A stretch of 64,000 nucleotides of DNA from Mesostigma viride (GCA_009746045.1 RPFO01000670.1:700454-764453); one strand, 5' to 3'; shown: positions 40,783-52,211, numbered from the stretch's first letter. Numbers and translations are program-made. Notes: a model not told the origin generated them from the letters alone.

Positions 40783-43700
40783 ATGGCGACTAACCAAGCA
40801 TACGTGTTGCCAGATCCCAAGGTGGAGCCATTTATGGGGATGAAAATGCGCCGGTCATCCAGCATAGCACGTCATTTGCTGGGGGATTACATGCAGCTGG
40901 GCGGGAATCCTGCGATTCATAAATTGATGTCCAAGCAAGGTAAGTCAATGTGGACAGCGCTCGCAAAATCTGAGTGTTGGGCTTGACATGCCATGGTGCT
41001 TGGACAAAGTTTGGGTGCTCAGGGTGAAGTACGCTGGCGTGCCTGAGCATAAGAAATGAAGTGCTGTGTGTCATAGAATCCGGTGCAATTGTCGTATGCA
41101 TTCAGAATGCCTTGGAAAGGGACCGAATTTCTTATTGTACGAGATCACCTCTCTTTCCATGAAGTTTCCTCAGTTGAAGTATTCTCTCATACAAGGTGCT
41201 TTGCTTGTGTAGAATGGACCCAGCTTAGCAGCTACAAAGACCCCATGCCGATCCAGCCGCAGGGCTTTCTGAAGCTTTCTAGTGGCCCAGAAATCCAGCG
41301 GTTTAAAAATGTATATATACTCTTTTTTCTTCCTCTTGTCTTTGCTCTCTTTCTCTGCCTCAACATCCGCCTCCCCCCTGCCATCATCCCCCACCTTCTC
41401 CCCCCTTTCCCTGCGCCTGTGTGGGAACCATCACGTGGGGGGCGCGGTGCGGTGCGGCACCCTCCCCCTGCCAGGCGACAAGACGGTCCTGTTTGCGGAC
41501 ACGGTGATCAAGGTCAACAGGCAGACCAAGATGCAGAAGCGCGTGTTGTTTGTGACCGAGCAGGCGCTCTACCTTCTAGAGCCCGTCACCTACCGCATCA
41601 AGCGCCGCGTGCCCCTGGGCGCGATCGAGATGCTCTGCCTGTCCGAGTACAGCGACAACTTCTTCGCCGTCATCATCCCCTCAGAGTATGACTACCTGCT
41701 CGTCAGCATCCACAAGACCGAGGTGAGGCAGCGCGCGCGCAGCACACAGGAGAAGGACTCCATGGGAGGGAGTAAGGAAGTGACGAGCAAGCGAGCAGGG
41801 GAGCAGGAAAGCCAGCACATGTCACGTAGCAGCCAGGGAAGGTTGGACTAGGCAAGCAGCCAGCAATCAAGTAAGTGAAGAAGACAGTGTTTTATAGGTG
41901 TATTACAAAGCACAAGCAAAATACGCAACACAGTCAAGGAGTCTGTGTGGACAAAGTGCAAGCAGGTTTACTGCCAGGTGCAGCTAGGTGCAGAAAGATT
42001 GATTCCCTGCAATACCAGCTTATGTACCAGGTTCGAGGCGTCTGTGTGCAGATGAGCAGTGGGCATTGGCCTTGAGCTGGTCGTCCCTGCTTTGTTGACT
42101 GCAAGCAGCACCCGCCCATGCACCAGCAGTGGTGTAATGGTGACTGGCACTCAAGGCCACATCATGGTCACTGCCATGGTAGTTGTTGCCAGGCACTGCC
42201 ATAGGGCATTTGCTGTACATCCCCAGGGCTCTTGCCCATAACAGGTGCACTTGCTATGACTGGAACACCTGCATGCGTTGCCTGACATTCCACGTGCATG
42301 CTCTTGCCATGACTGGAACACCTGCATGCGTTGCCTGGCATTCCACGTGCATGCTCTTGCCATGACTGGAACACCTGCATGCGTTGCCTGACATCCCACG
42401 TGCATGCTCTTGCCATGACTGGAACACCTGCATGCGTTGCCTGACATTCCACGTGCATGCTCTTGCCATGACTGGAACACCTGCATGCGTTGCCTGACAT
42501 TCCACGTGCATGCACTTGCCATGACTGGAACACCTGCATGCGTTGCCTGACATTCCACGTGCATGCTCTTGCCATGACTGGAACACCTGCATGCGTTGCC
42601 TGACATTCCACGTGCATGCTCTTGCTATGACTGGAACACCTGCATGCGTTGCCTGACATCCCACGTGCATGCTCTTGCCATGACTGGAACACCTGCATGC
42701 GTTGCCTGACATTCCACGTGCATGCTCTTGCCATGACTGGAACACCTGCATGCGTTGCCTGACATTCCACGTGCATGCTCTTGCCATGACTGGAACACCT
42801 GCATGCGTTGCCTGACATTCCACGTGCATGCTCTTGCCATGACTGGAACACCTGCATGCGTTGCCTGACATTCCACGTGCATGCTCTTGCCATGACTGGA
42901 ACACCTGCATGCGTTGCCTGACATTCCACGTGCATGCTCTTGCCATGACTGGAACACCTGCATGCGTTGCCTGACATTCCACGTGCATGCTCTTGCCATG
43001 ACTGGAACACCTGCATGCGTTGCCTGACATTCCACGTGCATGCTCTTGCCATGACTGGAACACCTGCATGCGTTGCCTGACATTCCACGTGCATGCTCTT
43101 GCCATGACTGGAACACCTGCATGCGTTGCCTGACATTCCACGTGCATGCTCTTGCCATGACTGGAACACCTGCATGCGTTGCCTGACATTCCACGTGCAT
43201 GCTCTTGCCATGACTGGAACACCTGCATGCGTTGCCTGACATCCCACACGCACTTGGCATGGCGAACCATCACCGCTCAGATCGTGTCGATCCTGCTGGA
43301 GGCGACGCGCAAGGCATGTGACGGGCAGCAGCCCATCGTCAAGATAGCGAACAAGTGAGTGCTTCGACACTGTACTTATAGCGAACAATTCATGGCATGG
43401 ATATCATAGTTATTGCGAAGTGAGCGCGCAGATACTCTACTTATAACGAAGACAAGTGAGTGCTTGCTTATATTGTAAACCAGTAAGTATGCGTTGGCTC
43501 CCAGCGTCCAACATCTTCAGCAAGTGGGTGCCCGGTTAGTTTGCAAGCGAGTTTGATTGGCTTGGCTACCAGCATCCCGTGTTATCGATGGGCAGGTGCA
43601 TGTCTTGCATGCAGTGATTGCACCGCTGCATTGCGAGCAAGTGAGCTATAGCACACAGTGAATGCGCGGCAATATTCCACACGGTCAGTGCACTGCTATG

Positions 43701-45391
43701 TTGAAGACGACTGGGTGCGCACGGACTGCCGGTGTCCATGGTTGACAAAGCCAAAAATCTGGGCATTGGGTCAATGATGGCCCTTGGTTAACGGGGAAAC
43801 CTTCCATTATAACTTATGGAGCCACATGCACCACCGTTCAGTGATTCGATTTAGGTTTTTGCAGTCAGCCACTTGTGGCGTTTTGAACTTTCGAAACACT
43901 TGTGGCGTTTTGAACTTCTGTTGACTCGGCCAATGTGTGGCTTTTAGCCAATTAAAATTGCGCTTGGCACGGCCACGTGTGGCGGGCGGCCTTCCATAGG
44001 CGCTGTCGGGCGCGGCGCTATGAGTGCTGGCTGATTCTAGTGTTCTAGCACCTCTCAGGCACCCTCTGGGCCCCTGACTGCTTGCCGCCCGCAGCCGGCT
44101 GGGGAGAAGGCACGGACGCCAGCTGCACACTACGGTTGTAGTGCCCCACTACAGTACTAGTACTAGTGACTAGTGAATGACGGCGCACTGCTCAGCTTCA
44201 ATTAGTATGTATGCATCCGTGGAGGGAATATTTGTGGCGGAACGCCGGCTGGGAGCTCGTCTGACTCTGCCAACTAGTGGCGTCACCTGTACTAGAGTAA
44301 ACTTCAGGCACGGCCACTCTGTGGCAAAAGGAGCTAGAAAAGTAAAACAGCACGGCCAACTTGTGGCGTCTTGGCGAAGGAAAAAAAACGGTGGTACCGC
44401 CACATTTTACCAAATTTGGTGCCGCATTGCCACATTTGGCGTCATTAATCGCCACTAATCGAAACACGGCCACCGTTCGTGGCAGTCCACTTCTGACTAC
44501 TTTTGAGTGACACTCCCGCCCACTCACATCCCTTGGCGCACGTTGGACCCGACATGTGCTGCCTGTTGGCATGCCACCCATGTCAGCGCGCCGAGTGTGT
44601 CCCTCTGGCCCCGCGTGGTTTGCAGTGGAGCGCACAGGAATTTCTCCGTCGTGTCGACTTCTGTTGAGACAGTAGGGACAGGGGATGGGGGTTGACAGAG
44701 TGGGGGCGCGCTGTGGCCTGAGCTCATGCTTGTTAATGTCATATGACATGGCTGGCCTGTCTGCCTCCTCATCATGAGTGGGTGACCTTGCGTATCCCCT
44801 GCCTCATCATCACCAGGTTTGAGTGCAGCATGGACAGCGAGAACCTGCGGGAGGTGGTCTTCTCCCAAGTGCCAGGTGAGGGGATATGTTTCCCCCTGCC
44901 CCATGCACGGGTATATGTGCCCCCCATGCACCCGGTAAAGGGATGTTTCCCCTGCAGTGCCAGGGAAGAGGGTACTGTTCCCAGGTACCAGGTCGTAAGG
45001 AGTTGGGTACCGGTATTTTGGTTGGAATCCTTTTAGGCTCGTGCTCATCTCGAGGATGCTTGGTGTTGCTGTCAGGACAGAGCAAGCGGCAGCAGCGGTG
45101 GGTAGGGCGTACATGCTGTCGCTTGTCTGGCGTGGAGAAGCCGTATGGCCTCGGTACCGTAGCCTGGGCATGCTGGTCGTCAGCTTCGAACGTGTGGTGG
45201 AATGTCGTCTGTTATGGGTCTTTTGAATCCTGGGCTGGTGCCCCATGGTGGCGAATCCTGGGCTTGTGCACCATGGTGGTTAATTCTTCAGGCACCCCAT
45301 AGCTGTGGCTCATGGGATAAGCCACTGAGCGGCACCATGCTTTCATTCGTTAGGCACCGACCGGCACCCATGGAAAACCATCAAACATTGA
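40783..45391 (+). CDS. Stand-alone myosin-I TH1-type domain protein
   Basis: Five exons: 40783-40939, 41475-41722, 43281-43354, 44817-44875 and 45354-45391. Phases agree and give 191 residues. The whole protein matches the Myosin_TH1 domain, the lipid-binding beta-barrel tail of class I myosins, with no motor, IQ or SH3 part. Landmarks: ARHLLGDYMQLGGNPAIHKL (residues ~29-48, the linker-like start), TVLFADTVIKVNRQTKMQKR, VLFVTEQALYLLEPVTYRIK, RRVPLGAIEMLCLSEYSDNF, FAVIIPSEYDYLLVSIHKTE, then across a join IVSILLEATRK, and FECSMDSENLREVVFSQVPG. A membrane-associated, actin-related or trafficking role is inferred. The last exon (TAG acceptor, ending PWKTIKH) is the least certain. Intron 2 holds a 53-bp minisatellite. 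Confidence 0.85.
42245..43259. repeat. 53-bp minisatellite in intron 2 of the TH1 gene, about 19 copies
   Basis: Units start GACTGGAACACCTGCATGCG and contain CACGTGCATGC. The period is 53 (starts 42258, 42311 ... 43212). Copies are nearly identical, with few variants (CATCCCACG for CATTCCACG, TGCACTTGCC for TGCTCTTGCC). Because 53 is not a multiple of three, the long minus-strand frames cycle through all phases and are not genes. Confidence 0.96.
43355..44816. other. Intron 3 of the TH1 gene with scattered GGCCAC/GTGGC motifs
   Basis: Between 43860 and 44490 the motif pair GGCCA-n-TGTGGCG or its parts (TTGTGGCG, CACGGCCAC, CGCCACA) recurs at least eight times with irregular spacing. No ORF or element end was recognised. 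Confidence 0.55.
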
Positions 45392-46342
45392 CCCACAGGA
45401 CAGGTCTTACGTCCTTGACACCAAGTTCCAGGGAACGGGTCCCTATCTGCAGTGCCGTGTGCTGTGTGAGCTGAGCTGCTGTCACCAGCTTGTTTTAAGG
45501 ACGACGAGCTCATTACGGGTGACAAGAAGTCGTGAGGGTTGGTATGACGTTTTGTGAGCGGGCGCAGTTGCATGAGTGCCAAGGAGTGCTGAACACATGA
45601 ACATATGAACACATGGACACTGTAAGGAAACACTTGGCAGAACGGCCCCGTCTTCTCTTCTATAAAAAAGCCATGTGCGGCATGCCTACTGTTAGAGGTC
45701 TCGTCATGGCGACCTTCATCACCTTCTTTTCCGTCTGTGCTATTGGTGGCATCACCATAGCAAATACCCAGGCATGCTTGATGTATGGGTTCTTAAAGCA
45801 TTTGGACGCTTGTGCTCAGGGGTCACATGGTACGCGCGATGGTAGGAACCCTTGCTGTCCGTCTCCTGTTTCTGTAAATCTGTCGTAGCTAATGCAGACA
45901 ACCTTTTTTATGCCGTTTTCCAATCCATTGCACATGCAGGGGTGGGCATCAGCACGAAAGTATTCAGCAAGCCCCGGACGTCCGCGTTGTCATCCTCGCA
46001 GCATCCATCGGCAACATAGCTGGCCATTGCCAGCCAAGGTTGCCTACTCAAGGGCTGCCCCCCTTCAAAAGGCACGGAATTCGGAATGGCACCTGTTTCA
46101 CACTCATTCCACCTCAAGTGACTGCTGCAAAGTGCAGCATCATGGTGCAGGCCCATCGTTGTTGGCGGGCGCAGTGTAACAATGGAGGCTGACACAAAGC
46201 TGATGCTAAAGGTGACGAAGTCGCCATGAGCATGCACATGCCACTTATAATTAGCTAGGGATATGTGATAGAGAATAACTCATTACATGAATGTCATTAC
46301 ATGAATACCTAAAAGATCATTGATATCATATCTCAAGGTTCG
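45392..46342. other. Intergenic, nothing recognised
   Basis: No convincing coding region, repeat or RNA gene. Confidence 0.5.
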
Positions 46343-46464
46343 GAACGACAAACGAGCCACGAGCCACGAGGTAGCCATGGCTGACGGCGGAGCTCATAAC
46401 TTTCACGCTTGAGCCCCGAATTCAGCTGTGAATATCACTATCGCTTCGTCTTTCTAAGACGCAC

Positions 46465-47856
46465 ATGCTGATACAATTTTCCGAATCTATTACGCAATAT
46501 ATGACAAGCAAACGGTCCTCGACGCAACCCAGTTTAGCGGATGCGCTCGCCCATGAAAATGCGGCAGCTCAGGCTGCAGCTTCGCCCTCAGATCCGGCAG
46601 GCAGCGGTGACACTAGTCGCGCACTTGTGGTCGCCCCGAACCCTCCCGGGCTCACTGCATCGCCATCGGCATCGGCTGACCCTAAACGCACCCGCTCAGC
46701 CGACAAAACAGGAGGGTCTTCACGCCCCTCGGAACCGCGCTTTCGGCCCCAACCTTTCCAGGTCGATGATCACGACTGGACCAACATATCTCCGTCCGAA
46801 GCTCTGCACTGCATCTTCTACGGGGACTACGCCTCGCTTTACGACCTGTGCCTCCATCTCCACGACAACAATCGCCTCCTCTGCACCGACGGCCGCCTCT
46901 GGCACAACGTCAGCATGGTGTTCGGCTCCCCCCGCCCCCGCCTCCAGCATGCCATCCTCAACTCCCTTCTCCAGCGCTCTGACGGCGAGATCTGGGCTCT
47001 ACCCATCTCCGCCCCCACACTCCGTTCCATCCTCACGGAAGCCTTTCAGCAGCACGTGACCCCCCTTGCTGCCGACGTAGCAGCAATGGGTGGCACGCTG
47101 GCTACTGAACTTCCTCACATTTCCACCGCCGCCGCCTCCACCTCCACTGCCATTTCCGCCTCCACTGCCGACATCAAAGCCCAGCTCCTCGACGTACCTC
47201 GACCACCGCCTTCAAGCCACCGCCAACGCCCTTGAGAGCTTGCATGACACCGCCGGCCTCACCGCCCAGGCGGTGAAGGACATCGCCCCCCAGCCGGCGC
47301 CTGCTGGCCCGGCCGGCGATGCTCCCTCCACCTGGGCGGAACTATGGGCAACACACCACCTCCACCACCTCCACTGGTCATCTCGGCACAACTCAAGCAA
47401 CAAGCCCTCGACCTTCGCGAGGAAGCCGACATCGCCCGGCGCAGCCACAATGTCATCGTCAAGCACTTCGACCAGCCGGCAGGTGAGACCTCCACGAGCC
47501 TCCTTGAGGCATTAAAGCGCGACATTTTTGCCCCCATGCAACTCACTGGTGAGCTGGACATGTCGGCTGTCCGCCTCCCCCGCGCGCGGGGGAAGGCTGG
47601 CCCAGCACCCGTGCTCCTCACCTTTAAGTACATGGCGGACAAGCTGGCGTTCCTTAAATGCCGCAAGAAGCTCTCGGAGACTCGCTTCACGCTGGACGAC
47701 GACTTGACCCTGGCCCAGCAACAGCGGCGACGCGAGCTATGGCCGACCTACCTTCAGCTCCGGCAGAGCGCAAGGGGGAAGCCGGTATACTGGAGGGGGG
47801 CGGTCATCCACGTTGACCACAAGCCCTGGCAGGCCCCTCCTGCCACCTCAGACTAG
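46465..47856 (+). pseudogene. A-family ORF1-like gene, longest copy, two frameshifts
   Basis: The best view of the N-terminus: disordered Ser/Ala/Pro region with a basic stretch, then a conserved block (SPSEALHCIFYGDYASLYDL, SMVFGSPRPRLQHAILNSLL; residues ~110-175), TEAFQQHVTPLAADVAAM, the Ala/Ser/Thr coiled-coil-like stretch, the charged helix LKQQALDLREEADIARRSHN and the RRM/CTD-like end (FKYMADKLAFLKCRKKL, DDDLTLAQQQRRRELW, PVYWRGAVIHVDHK). A GTAC insertion near 47195 and a change near 47345 break the frame. The start may be the Met at 46465 or a later one (MTSKRSS). Confidence 0.8.
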
Positions 47857-48038
47857 GAATATATATACCAGTAGTGTAGATTAGTCAGGCTTAGCCTTTG
47901 CATGTGGCCCACGCGCATGTGCGCCCATAATGGCCCCCATGGATGATGCCTTCAGAATTTAGCCAAGCCATGCCTATCATGGGACCCCCATGGATGTTGC
48001 TCAGGGATATGTGCTACATTGACTCCCAACGGAGTGAT

Positions 48039-48581
48039 TAAATTAAATTAAATTAAATTATAACATGCCTCCGTGGGGAGGTCATGTAGCACATATTCCA
48101 TGATGGATGGGGTGGAGGAAGCCACGTGATCGAACTATACTAACTCTAAGCTATCTAGAAAATCCTAACTACACTACTCATCAAAACGCCGCCTCCGCTT
48201 GGGGGGAGGTGGCTTGCCCACAGGGTCGGGCGTGTGCGCCTTGACAATCTTCGTCCACCGCGTCTTGTCCTGCATGACAGTCCAAAGACGGGAGAGAGAG
48301 TGGATGCGGTGCTCAAATTGGGCTGGGACCACTAGGTCGTCCAGCAACATCTGAACGTAGTTCGTGACAGGTTTCCCTACCCGTTTGGGAATGTCCGCGG
48401 GGCCAGGCCAGGTCAGAAGGTGCCGCCCTGGCTGGCCAAGCCGCTGGGGGCCGGCCAGACCGAGGGTGGTGTCGACCTGGCTGGTGCGGGCAAGGTGTCC
48501 TACAAATGCTATCCTACGCTGCCTAATCTCGTCCGAAACACGAGGCATGCCATGATACAAAGATTCTGATGACGGACTGAT
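48039..48581 (-). mobile_element. B-family LINE 3' fragment, with 11-bp TSD
   Basis: The minus strand encodes SDEIRQRRIAFVGHLARTSQ to KRRRRFDE-stop (48174), 3' UTR, hairpin (about 48070) and a TTAAA tail. Flanked by AACGGAGTGAT at 48028-48038 and 48582-48592. It inserted into the hairpin/tail of a 53-nt A-end insertion. Confidence 0.87.
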
Positions 48582-48912
48582 AACGGAGTGATGTTGATAA
48601 TTAATTAATGGATGTTGCATTAAGAATTTAGCCATGCTATGCCATGCAGAGAGATGCTCTCTGTCGAGAAGCCATGTCCTAGCTCTTGTATAGCCATGAT
48701 GATCTTCCTCCCCCGTGCCAGGATCCCCCCCTTAGGCGGGTTGAACCTGAGACAGCATGGTGGTGCGGGTGCCCTGGTGCACCTAAAGCAAGGGTAGCTT
48801 ACATTCCCACCCTTGCATGAAGTAGCCTAGGATGTATTAAAATATGCCCCTTCTCAGGGATATGTGCTACATTGACTCCCAACGGAGTGATGTTGATAAT
48901 TAATTAACTAAT

Positions 48913-48970
48913 TAACCAGTCCAGATATTCTAATTTCGACAAATATCAAGGAGACAACCAGTCCAGATAT
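48913..48970. other. 29-bp insert between 13-bp direct repeats
   Basis: CCAGTCCAGATAT occurs at about 48917-48929 and again at about 48959-48971. Between them lies about 29 bp ending ATATCAAGGAGACAA. It is another site of the recurrent motif seen at 7186, 30690, 33450 and 33744. Confidence 0.6.
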
Positions 48971-48980
48971 CGCCCAATTA

Positions 48981-49374
48981 GGGCCTTTCCACATTTGCTG
49001 CCGTCCAGGCGCGAATTGGGAGGACTCGGATCGGTCCGGGCCGGAAAAATAGGTTCGAGGTTTAATTGGCGCGGCGAAATAGCGGTGAATTGATCGGGAC
49101 CTCCCGGAGACAGTTTCCACAACCAGCTCAGATCCGTACCGTCCTGGCGCTTTCCCCGCCGGTTTTAACAACTCGACCAACATTTCTTGACCCTATTCCT
49201 GATCGGAACTGGCCGGAACTGCTTTTTTGCAGTTCCGGGAGTTCCACCCCAGTTCCGGTCGAAATCAGAGGTCGCGACCTAATAGGACGGTCAAGTATGG
49301 AAACCTCTAGTTCCGTAACCAGCCGAATTAGGACCCTCGCTGCCCGGAACTGATGTTCAAATGTGGAAAGGGCC
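48981..49374. mobile_element. 394-bp Tourist-like MITE, TSD TTA
   Basis: Terminal inverted repeats GGGCCTTTCCACATTTG and GGCCCTTTCCACATTTG (16 of 17). TTA at 48978-48980 and 49375-49377. No ORF. A TTA duplication with GGGCC-type ends fits PIF/Harbinger non-autonomous elements. Confidence 0.8.
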
Positions 49375-49384
49375 TTAATGAAAT

Positions 49385-49695
49385 AATTAATTAGACGCGT
49401 GCTCCCGGCCGTTGGGGAGTCACGGAGTAACAACCCCAATTAATGGATGGATGGATGGACAAACAATCCTACCGGTTCTATTGTATCTATTTAATGCCTA
49501 AAGTAATAAACTGAGGGACATGCCATGTGGCAGGTAGTGCCAAGCTCTAGCGGTTACGTGCGCCAGGCATTCTTCCCATGACGGGTGACGCGCTTCTTCC
49601 CCACTGGGGGGGGATCATTGTCCTCTACAACCTCCAGGGGCCCATATGGCCTTGTTCTGCATCTTTTTCCATGTCTCGGAGAGGCCTGAAAGGAT
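49385..49695 (-). mobile_element. LINE C-like 3' end fragment
   Basis: Starts with ATTAATTAGACGCGTGCTCCC (tail and hairpin, minus orientation), a short GGAT run and ACCGGTAGGATTG-like C 3' UTR, then a decayed ORF2 C-terminus (ETWKKMQ, DNDPPPVGKKR-like) to about 49690. Confidence 0.75.
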
Positions 49696-49886
49696 GCATG
49701 TGTGCAGTTTACTTGCTATTTCGTGTTCCTCCTGACAATATAATAATCCTTAGCATCCCGTCGCGGCATGCATGCACAGAAGTACCTACTTTCCTACATA
49801 TGGACGCTAGTATGCAAGCCCCCGCAATGGACAGATCACTGTGCTGGGCATGCCCTTCAACCATAGTGTCTTCCCAGTGCGCACGC

Positions 49887-52211
49887 TCAAGCCAGCAGGC
49901 ACGGGGCCTCCATGAGCTGGGTGCCATCACTAGCCGTCACCCGGTAGAGCGCGCAGCTCCTGCCACATGACACACGCATGAAATCGGCCGCATTCGCGCC
50001 AGGGCGGCAGTTACCGTTGCGCGCCCACGTCTTGCATGATGGGACTGTGTCCTCTGCGCACTCCTCCACCTCGCCCTCCTCCACCGCCCGTCCGCCTCTG
50101 CATGCCCCACACGTGCTCCGGCATCGGCCGGTGAGGTCCTCCCCCTGCCCCTTGCGGTCCGAGGCACCCACCTCGCACATCCCTTGCCCTTTCCACTGCG
50201 CACAAGCCTCGCTGCCGGCGTCATCAATACATGTGGTCGGGAAGCCAGCATAAGGATCCACGCTGGCCACCATGTTGGACGGGTGCCATGCACTCGTCTG
50301 TGGGAGTGTGAACGCCTCGCCGGGTGGCTCGACCGCAGCGGCCGGCCCCGCACATGCGATGCCACATGTTGCCATCTCCTTGGCCCCGCACTCCTTGGGC
50401 AACGGGCACTCAAGCGGGTTGCCCCGCAGGTCAAAATGGCCAGGGAGCGGTGGCTCGGAGGCCAGGGATGCGCAGAAGAGCGGCGGCAGGTATTCGAGGT
50501 GGTTGCCGTCAAGATATAAATAGCTCAGCTTGGGCAGCGACGCGAGTGTGGGCGGGATGATGCCGGATAGCCGGTTGTCGTCCAGGTGAACACGTGTCAG
50601 CTCCGGCATGAGCCCCAGTGCGAGGGGGATGGTCCCTGACAGCCTGCGCAGGTGGCGGCCACGACAACATACGTGTGTGTGCACGTGCATGTGCATGTGC
50701 ATGTGCATGTGTGCGTATATGTGTGGTGGTGGTGGTGGGTGGTGGGTGGGGGGGGGGGGGGGGGGGGGGGGGGGGAGGTGAAACAGGGGTTGGCACACCA
50801 CAAGATTTTTTTCCGGGTAAATGGGTATTTTTTATTAACCAATGAGAATATCGTTAGGTAAAGGGGTACCACGTAGCGACCAGCTGGACACACCACAAGA
50901 TTCAAGGCACACCCAACACAACCCAAATAGAGTGAAGAAGACAACCGGCGCGGGCCTTAAGTTTGGATACCACATGGCACATCGGGGAACAGCCGGCCAG
51001 TTGAATACCCTAGTGATCAACACCCTGTGGCAGACAAAGGTATCAATGAGACATCTAGCAAAGGTATGGGCAAGGGAGGGAGGAGACTTGCAGGCCAGCA
51101 CAAATACCGACGACCTGTTGCAACTTGCATCCACGACTCCCACCCTGCCGTACTGGGCCAAGCTGGCTCATGGGAACACTTGCACAACCGATCAAATTGG
51201 AGCCCATGCAAGCAGGCCTCCGCGAGTGTCATGCCGTCTGTCCCATGCCATCCCACAATCACACGGAATCAATGCCTCCGCACACTCCATGCCTACCACC
51301 CTAGTCTTTCTCGGTATCGCTTCATGACCTTCCAGTAAAGGCATGCGTTTGAAAATTTCTTTTCATCCCTGTCTGGATGCGCCCCACATGCAGCGCACAT
51401 GCATCCACATTGCTAGCGAGCTGAGCTTGCTGGCTTTATCCACCTCATTATGGATATGGACAGCCACAGACCAAATTCTTACAGACACTGGACGGTCAAG
51501 GGACAGCACACATGCACCCGCGTGGATAGGCAACAAGAATGGGTGCAAGGGCAATCAGTGCTCAACGTACCGGTTGTGCTCTAAATATAGCCGGACCAGC
51601 TTGCGCAGGCGCCCAACCGATTCCGGAATTGTGCCGACCAGGTCGTTGTAGTTGAGGCTGAGGTAGCGCAAACGTTTCAAGTTGCCAATTTCCAGGGGAA
51701 CCGTTCCCCACAGGTTGTTGCCCCACAGATATAAGGACACCAAATGCTCCAAGCGCCCAATTTCGGGCGGTATCGAACCCGTGAGAAGGTTATGGCTCAG
51801 GTTCAGGTCCGATAGCTCCGACAACAGGTACAGGGAGGAAGAAAGGACTCCAGTTAAGCCCTGGTTAGGTAGCGAAAGCCCGGACACTCGACCTGTCGGG
51901 CTACATGTTACACCAGCCCACGTGCAGTAGCTATTCGAGCTCAGCCAACCGCTGGAATTCCTCCACCTGTCAAAGCTCCATTCTCGCGCAAGCAAGGAAA
52001 GCGCCTGGCAGTCCAGAGGATCGTCTGAAGGCGCGCATGGGCGATCGGTCGGATCCACCGGCACGTGGCTTCTACCTTCGTAAACACCGTCCCGCAATAC
52101 CAGTTGGGAATGTACTGTAAGAGCATTGTGGACGATGCCCTTAAGAGCTATGGTGCTACCTAAGAGGACGCCGAACACCAGCGCCAAGCCTTGCTTTGAG
52201 AATAGAATCAT
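49887..52211 (-). CDS. Secreted LRR protein with C-terminal ShKT-like modules
   Basis: Two exons: 52211-51571 (GTACGT donor) and 50643-49887, 465 residues. A hydrophobic N-terminus (LALVFGVLLGSTIAL, residues ~8-22) is a signal peptide or anchor. An LRRNT_2-like cap follows (LSLLAREWSF...WAGVTCSPTGRVSGLSL), then about six plant-type LRRs of the LxxLxxLxLxxNxLxGxIP form, e.g. LSDLNLSHNLLTGSIPPEIG, LRYLSLNYNDLVGTIPESVG and, after the join, RLSGTIPLALGLMPELTRVH. A Cys-rich region caps the repeats. The last ~110 residues contain two ShKT-like six-cysteine modules (CIDDAGSEACAQW...CRSTCGAC and CAEDTVPSCKTW...VSCGRSC). No kinase or second TM segment, so it is an extracellular or wall protein and not a receptor kinase. 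Ligand unknown. Confidence 0.88.
50682..50776. repeat. GT/GCAT simple repeat and G run in the LRR-gene intron
   Basis: GTGCATGTGCATGT units, then TGGTGGTGG and a run of about 26 G (to about 50775). All lie within the intron 51570-50644. Read on the gene strand it gives poly-C and CA-rich sequence 100 bp before the acceptor. Confidence 0.9.

Larger units (their letters stand above)
46343..48905 (+). mobile_element. A-family ORF1-only LINE, full layout, with nested insertions
   Basis: 5' UTR from about 46343 (starts near ACGAGCCACGAGCCACGAGG), ORF1-like gene 46465-47856 (two frameshifts), 3' UTR 47857-48905 ending in hairpin (about 48879-48892) and ATTAA tail. The 3' UTR contains a 53-nt A-end insertion (48001-48607, itself split by a B copy) with target duplication ATGGATGTTGC at 47990-48000 and 48608-48618. 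Without the insertions the element is about 1.95 kb and has no ORF2. Confidence 0.88.

Noticed and set aside
42168-43388. 406-codon minus-strand frame with repeated CQATHAGVPVMA units
   Set aside because: Minisatellite in an intron; a 53-bp period cycles the frame and there is no start context or homology.
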